DNA of 8,463 nucleotides from JAXHUA01 sp034189695 (lineage in GTDB: Bacteria; Chloroflexota; Dehalococcoidia; E44-bin15), in the NCBI GenBank assembly GCA_034189695.1, contig JAXHUA010000154.1, forward strand, positions 1 to 8,463. The letters run 5' to 3'. Both the position numbers and the translations under genes were made by a program. Shown here one piece after another: positions 5,954 through 8,463 of the stretch. Every line of letters starts with the position of its first letter. Within the stretch, counting starts at the first letter, position 1. Below the pieces are notes generated by a model, which did not search any database, was not told the DNA's origin, and worked only from the letters and a program-made list of their open reading frames with translations.

Positions 5954-6244
5954 TCAGGCGCGGCGGACGCTGGTGACATAACGCATGTACCCGCGCAGAG
6001 CCCGCCAGTCCACTACCACGTGGACAACGGTGACCAGCAGGGCCACCACGCTGACCCAGAAGTGCACGTCGCCCCACTCACCCTTGGTCAGACCCAGAAG
6101 CACCAGCCGTCCCGACTGCGGGCCATGCGGCGCCAGCCACAGCAGGAACCCGGTGAATGCCGACAGGCCCCACGTAACGAAGAGGACGATGGCAATGACT
6201 GCCCTGGCATACGCTCTGCGGCTGGCCCTGCGACGCGTACTCAT
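5954..6244 (-). CDS. DUF4405-like two-helix membrane protein
   Basis: A 96-aa protein with a very basic N-terminus (MSTRRRASRRAYAR), a first membrane helix at about 14-37 and a second at about 61-79, ending in RALRGYMRYVTSVRRA. Histidines stand at 40 (LAPHG), at 61 in GDVHFWVS and at 75 in VVHVVVDW. The H-x13-H pair within one helix followed by DW is characteristic of DUF4405 and resembles heme-ligating histidines of small cytochrome b-type proteins. Heme binding is therefore plausible but not shown. The start is ATG at 6244, with GGGGGTGAGG just upstream. It is the first gene of a tight group with the cysteine-rich membrane protein (23-nt gap), and the two may form one membrane complex. Domain assignment is by motif recall. 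Confidence 0.7.
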   Translation of the reverse strand: MSTRRRASRRAYARAVIAIVLFVTWGLSAFTGFLLWLAPHGPQSGRLVLLGLTKGEWGDVHFWVSVVALLVTVVHVVVDWRALRGYMRYVTSVRRA

Positions 6245-6272
6245 GCCTCACCCCCGGAAGTCCTTTCCTTTT

Positions 6273-6317
6273 CAGCCGCGACACCGGCTGCGACGTTCCA
6301 GGCCACACACGGGTGGC
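6273..6317. repeat. Two short hairpins in the gap between methyltransferase and DUF4405-like genes
   Basis: CAGCCG (6273-6278) pairs with CGGCTG (6285-6290) around a 6-nt loop, and GCCAC (6302-6306) pairs with GTGGC (6313-6317). Both lie in the 82-nt gap after the methyltransferase stop codon at 6327. On the minus strand the second stem to be transcribed is followed by AAAAGG, not a T run, so a classical intrinsic terminator is not supported. Short GC-rich stems are common by chance here. Confidence 0.2.
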
Positions 6318-6326
6318 TGGCACCCT

Positions 6327-6989
6327 TCATCGAGGCCGGGCCCGGCTCTCCCCGATGAGCACCCACGAAACATGATGGTGCACCTCACCATTGGCGCGGG
6401 GCTCGTAGTACTCGTGCTCGTACAGCTCGCTGATGTCGAGGAAGCCGAAGCCGTCGATGAGCTCTTCCCGCGTCGAGAGGTGCACATACCTCCTGTCCAC
6501 GAAGGAGTTGGGGTCGCCGTCGACAGTGTGGCCCTTCCCCGAGTGTTGCGGGTCGGTCACCGAGAGGGTGCTGAGGAACAGCGTTCCTCCAGGCCCCAGC
6601 GTCCGCGCGACAAGCTCCCTCAACGCCTGCCGCTCAACCGGCTTCAGCACCTGGTACAGGTTGGACATACAGACGATGTCGTACTGGCACGCTCCGACGT
6701 CAGCGAAGTCGCAGCAGCGGAACTCGACGCCGGCTGTCCCGGTCTCGGCCACGGCTCTGGTGGCGATCCCGATAGCCTTCTCGGAGTTGTCGATCCCGAG
6801 GACGGCGCACCCGAATCGCTCCACCAGATAGAGCGCGTCACGACCGTAGCCGCACCCTACGTCCAGCAGGCTCCACGTCCTGTTCTCGGACACACGGGGT
6901 TGCAGGTAGCCCAGCGCCGCCCTGGCCAGCTCGCTCGGCCCCTCGCCCCACACGCGTTCGTGGCTCCCGTATTCCCTGTCCCAGTACAT
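6327..6989 (-). CDS. Class I SAM-dependent methyltransferase (TehB-like)
   Basis: A 220-aa soluble methyltransferase. Motif I is LLDVGCGYGRDALYL at 41-55. D67 in VLGIDNSEKAI is the ribose-binding acidic residue, and CCDFADV at 92-98 follows strand 3. MSNLYQVLKPVERQALRELV at 108-127 and LGPGGTLFLSTLS at 131-143 complete the core. The layout, with the N-terminal YWDREYGSHERVWGEGPSELA, resembles the TehB / thiopurine-type methyltransferases that act on small molecules or metalloids. The C-terminal part has an unusual HEYYEPRANGEVHHHVSW segment whose acidic and His residues could bind a metal; that is speculation. The start is ATG at 6989, with GGAG about 9 nt upstream; an in-frame TTG at 7037 would add 16 residues with little support. 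The TatD-family gene ends 67 nt upstream, so co-transcription is possible. Confidence 0.82.
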   Translation of the reverse strand: MYWDREYGSHERVWGEGPSELARAALGYLQPRVSENRTWSLLDVGCGYGRDALYLVERFGCAVLGIDNSEKAIGIATRAVAETGTAGVEFRCCDFADVGACQYDIVCMSNLYQVLKPVERQALRELVARTLGPGGTLFLSTLSVTDPQHSGKGHTVDGDPNSFVDRRYVHLSTREELIDGFGFLDISELYEHEYYEPRANGEVHHHVSWVLIGESRARPR

Positions 6990-7007
6990 GTCTACGACTC
7001 CGCTCAC

Positions 7008-7051
7008 GATGGACAGGCCTACGCTCCGTCCATCCAACCGGCGGACGCCGG
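7008..7051. repeat. Nested inverted repeats between the TatD-like and methyltransferase genes
   Basis: GATGGAC (7008-7014) and GTCCATC (7028-7034) form a perfect 7-bp inverted repeat with a 13-nt loop. Next to it, CCGGC (7038-7042) pairs with GCCGG (7047-7051) around a GGAC tetraloop. Both fall in the 67-nt gap just downstream of the TatD-like stop codon and upstream of the methyltransferase ATG. They could attenuate transcription or be an operator, but no T run follows and chance is not excluded. Confidence 0.25.
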
Positions 7052-7056
7052 GACGG

Positions 7057-7851
7057 TCACCCTCCCAGCATCGGCTCGGCGAAGAACGCCGAATATGTGT
7101 CCGACAGCCATGGGTCGCCGGCGATGAGCCCGCGGAAGTTGTCGTGTACGGTCCGGACCATGTCCTCGTGCGTCACACCCCGCACATCCGCCAGGGCGTT
7201 CACGACGTCTCGCACAACCAGAGGCATTCTCGGCCTGCCCCCGAGCGACCTCGACCCGCCGGGGTTGTCCGTCTCACTCAGCAGCCGCTCCAGCGGCACC
7301 ATCCGCGCGACGGCCCGTATGTGCTCCGAATCCAGCAGCTCGGCGCCGACGGTGAAGTACGCCCCGGTGGATATCAGATCCGCGAGAACGTCGAGGGGCC
7401 CGGAGTACCAGTGGACGATGGCCCGCTCAATCCTGTGGCGCCGCAGCAGGTCGAACACCTCTCTCTCGGCCCCCTTGGTGTGCAGGTTGACGAGCTTCCC
7501 CTGCTCCCTGGCCGCCGCCAGGAAATGCTCGAACACCTGCTGCTGGGCCGGATACACCGACGCGTCCTCGATGAAGTAATGGTCGAGGCCGATCTCACCC
7601 AGTACCGGGCAGCGCTCGATGGGCTCCCTCAGGCCAGCGAGACGGTCGACATAGCCGGCTGCATTCCACGGGTGGATGCCGAAGCAGGGCACCACCAGCT
7701 CGCACGCCTGGCCTATCTCCACGTTCCGCTCCCACGAAGCGGGGTCCATGGAGTTGGTGAAGGTCAGAATGCGGTGTTCCCTGATCTCCCGCAGCGCGGC
7801 GTCGAGGTCGTCCCCGTACATGTCCAGGTGTGTGTGCGCATCGATCAGCAT
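7057..7851 (-). CDS. TatD-family metal-dependent hydrolase
   Basis: A 264-aa TIM-barrel hydrolase of the usual TatD length. The metal ligands are all visible: H6 and H8 in DAHTHLD, E86 in GEIGLD, H124 in NLHTKG, H147 in VHWYSG and D195 in SETDNPG. GIHPWNA at 59-64 is also a family hallmark. TatD proteins are cytosolic Mg-dependent deoxyribonucleases or related phosphodiesterases with roles in DNA repair and turnover; some relatives act on D-aminoacyl-tRNA. The exact substrate of this copy is not determined. The usual HCFTG-type motif is HWYSG here and the lysine follows NLHT, both tolerable variations. The start is ATG at 7851, with GGAGG about 9 nt upstream. It sits between two methyltransferase genes with 67-nt gaps on each side. 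An alkyltransferase-like gene lies about 2 kb downstream, but a shared repair pathway is not established. Confidence 0.88.
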   Translation of the reverse strand: MLIDAHTHLDMYGDDLDAALREIREHRILTFTNSMDPASWERNVEIGQACELVVPCFGIHPWNAAGYVDRLAGLREPIERCPVLGEIGLDHYFIEDASVYPAQQQVFEHFLAAAREQGKLVNLHTKGAEREVFDLLRRHRIERAIVHWYSGPLDVLADLISTGAYFTVGAELLDSEHIRAVARMVPLERLLSETDNPGGSRSLGGRPRMPLVVRDVVNALADVRGVTHEDMVRTVHDNFRGLIAGDPWLSDTYSAFFAEPMLGG

Positions 7852-7918
7852 TGCCCGCGTCCTCCAGAGCGAAGTGTGGTCGCCTGCGTATGCCCGGCCG
7901 ACCGTGCCGAGGGCGGCG

Positions 7919-8463
7919 TCACTTGCACGCCACGGCTATCAACCGGCTGCTCTCCTCCTTGTCGTACGGCTCGAAGCCGTAGTCTCCGTAGAATCGAACG
8001 GTCTCGAACCCGGCAGCCTTCAGCAGCCTTTCCTGGTCATCTCGCAGAGGTATGCGGGCGAAGTCAATGCCCCACACCTGAAGGCCGTGGCCCTGTTCCC
8101 CGTGAAAGATGTCCACAATGTTGTATCGCGCCCCGCGGTCGAAGTAGTCGATGACGAAGAGCCTGGAGAAGTCCTCTCTGTTGACGGCGAGAAGGAACCT
8201 CGGCCTCTCCCTCCACTGCCTGTCGGTCGTCCCCTGCGTCAGCACCAGTATGCCGCCGCGACGCAGCACGTCGCGCATGCTGCCGAGGGCGCGGAGCATC
8301 TGGGGCTCGTCAGGCATCTCGGCCAGCGACGTCGACAGACACGCCACGGCGTCGAAGGCGCGGTCGAAGTGCTGCGGCAGCTGCCGGTAGTCCACCCGGT
8401 GCAGTGGGATGTCGAGCCCCTGCCGCGAAAGGTTCTTCCGCGCTTGAGCCAGCATGGCGGCGG
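7919..8463 (-). CDS. Class I SAM-dependent methyltransferase, N-terminus cut off by window edge
   Basis: The last 180 or so residues of a methyltransferase; the frame stays open to the window edge, and the first ATG (8455) is internal. The visible part starts in AAMLAQARKNLSRQG, the helix that normally follows the ribose-binding acidic residue, so motif I (the glycine loop) lies outside the window. VDYRQLP follows strand 3, FDAVACLSTSLAEMPD matches strand 4, and VLRRGGILVLTQGTTD matches the strand 5 region. The C-terminal half contains RERPRFLLAVNREDFSRLFVIDYFDRG and ends in GFETVRFYGDYGFEPYDKEESSRLIAVACK, a layout like that of the methyltransferase at 3459-4214 (GFDDVEVYGNLSRVPYD). The substrate is unknown. 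It precedes the TatD-like gene by 67 nt on the same strand. Confidence 0.82.
   Translation of the reverse strand, partial: AAMLAQARKNLSRQGLDIPLHRVDYRQLPQHFDRAFDAVACLSTSLAEMPDEPQMLRALGSMRDVLRRGGILVLTQGTTDRQWRERPRFLLAVNREDFSRLFVIDYFDRGARYNIVDIFHGEQGHGLQVWGIDFARIPLRDDQERLLKAAGFETVRFYGDYGFEPYDKEESSRLIAVACK

Noticed and set aside
5985..8154. Very long plus-strand open frames (380 and 388 codons) opposite the TatD-like and methyltransferase genes
   Set aside because: They run antisense to clearly recognisable proteins, have Pro/Arg/His/Val-rich low-complexity translations and overlap each other. They are the usual shadows of GC-rich genes.

Overview
The window is GC-rich bacterial DNA. Every recognisable gene except the fragment at the left edge lies on the minus strand, so the region reads right to left with short gaps (6 to about 110 nt). 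Nothing here fixes the taxon. The high GC, the pairing of a DUF4405-like membrane protein with a cysteine-rich membrane protein, a stand-alone Rieske protein and the many small methyltransferases would suit an environmental Chloroflexota/Dehalococcoidia-like genome, but that is only an inference. There are no rRNA or tRNA genes and no CRISPR array, and no gene-free stretch exceeds about 110 bases.

Left edge (1 to about 265, plus strand): the 3' end of an integrase-type transposase, followed by a repeated GGTAAC...GCAAC motif that looks like the terminus of the insertion sequence. Its base composition is visibly less GC-rich than the rest. It meets the minus-strand block tail to tail.

Region 326-3416 (minus): a promoter-like site (3388-3416) precedes a 2-dehydropantoate 2-reductase-family gene. 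Two class I SAM-dependent methyltransferase genes follow almost without gaps, and the first of them carries a frameshift. After a 109-nt gap comes an isoprenylcysteine methyltransferase (ICMT/PEMT)-like membrane methyltransferase.

Region 3459-6244 (minus): in transcription order, a small DUF4405-like two-helix membrane protein, a four-helix cysteine-rich membrane protein with a TTG start, an alkyltransferase-like (MGMT-family) protein that lacks the reactive cysteine, a Rieske [2Fe-2S] protein with unusual ligand spacing, and another class I methyltransferase. The first two and the Rieske protein could form a membrane redox module. That is an inference from order and metal/heme-ligand-like residues.

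Region 6327-8463 (minus): in transcription order, a class I methyltransferase cut by the window edge, a TatD-family metal-dependent hydrolase and a further class I methyltransferase. The main theme is density: five class I methyltransferases, one ICMT-like methyltransferase and one MGMT-like protein in under 8.5 kb. The class I proteins differ outside their SAM-binding motifs, so they do not look like recent tandem copies. Their substrates cannot be read from the sequence.
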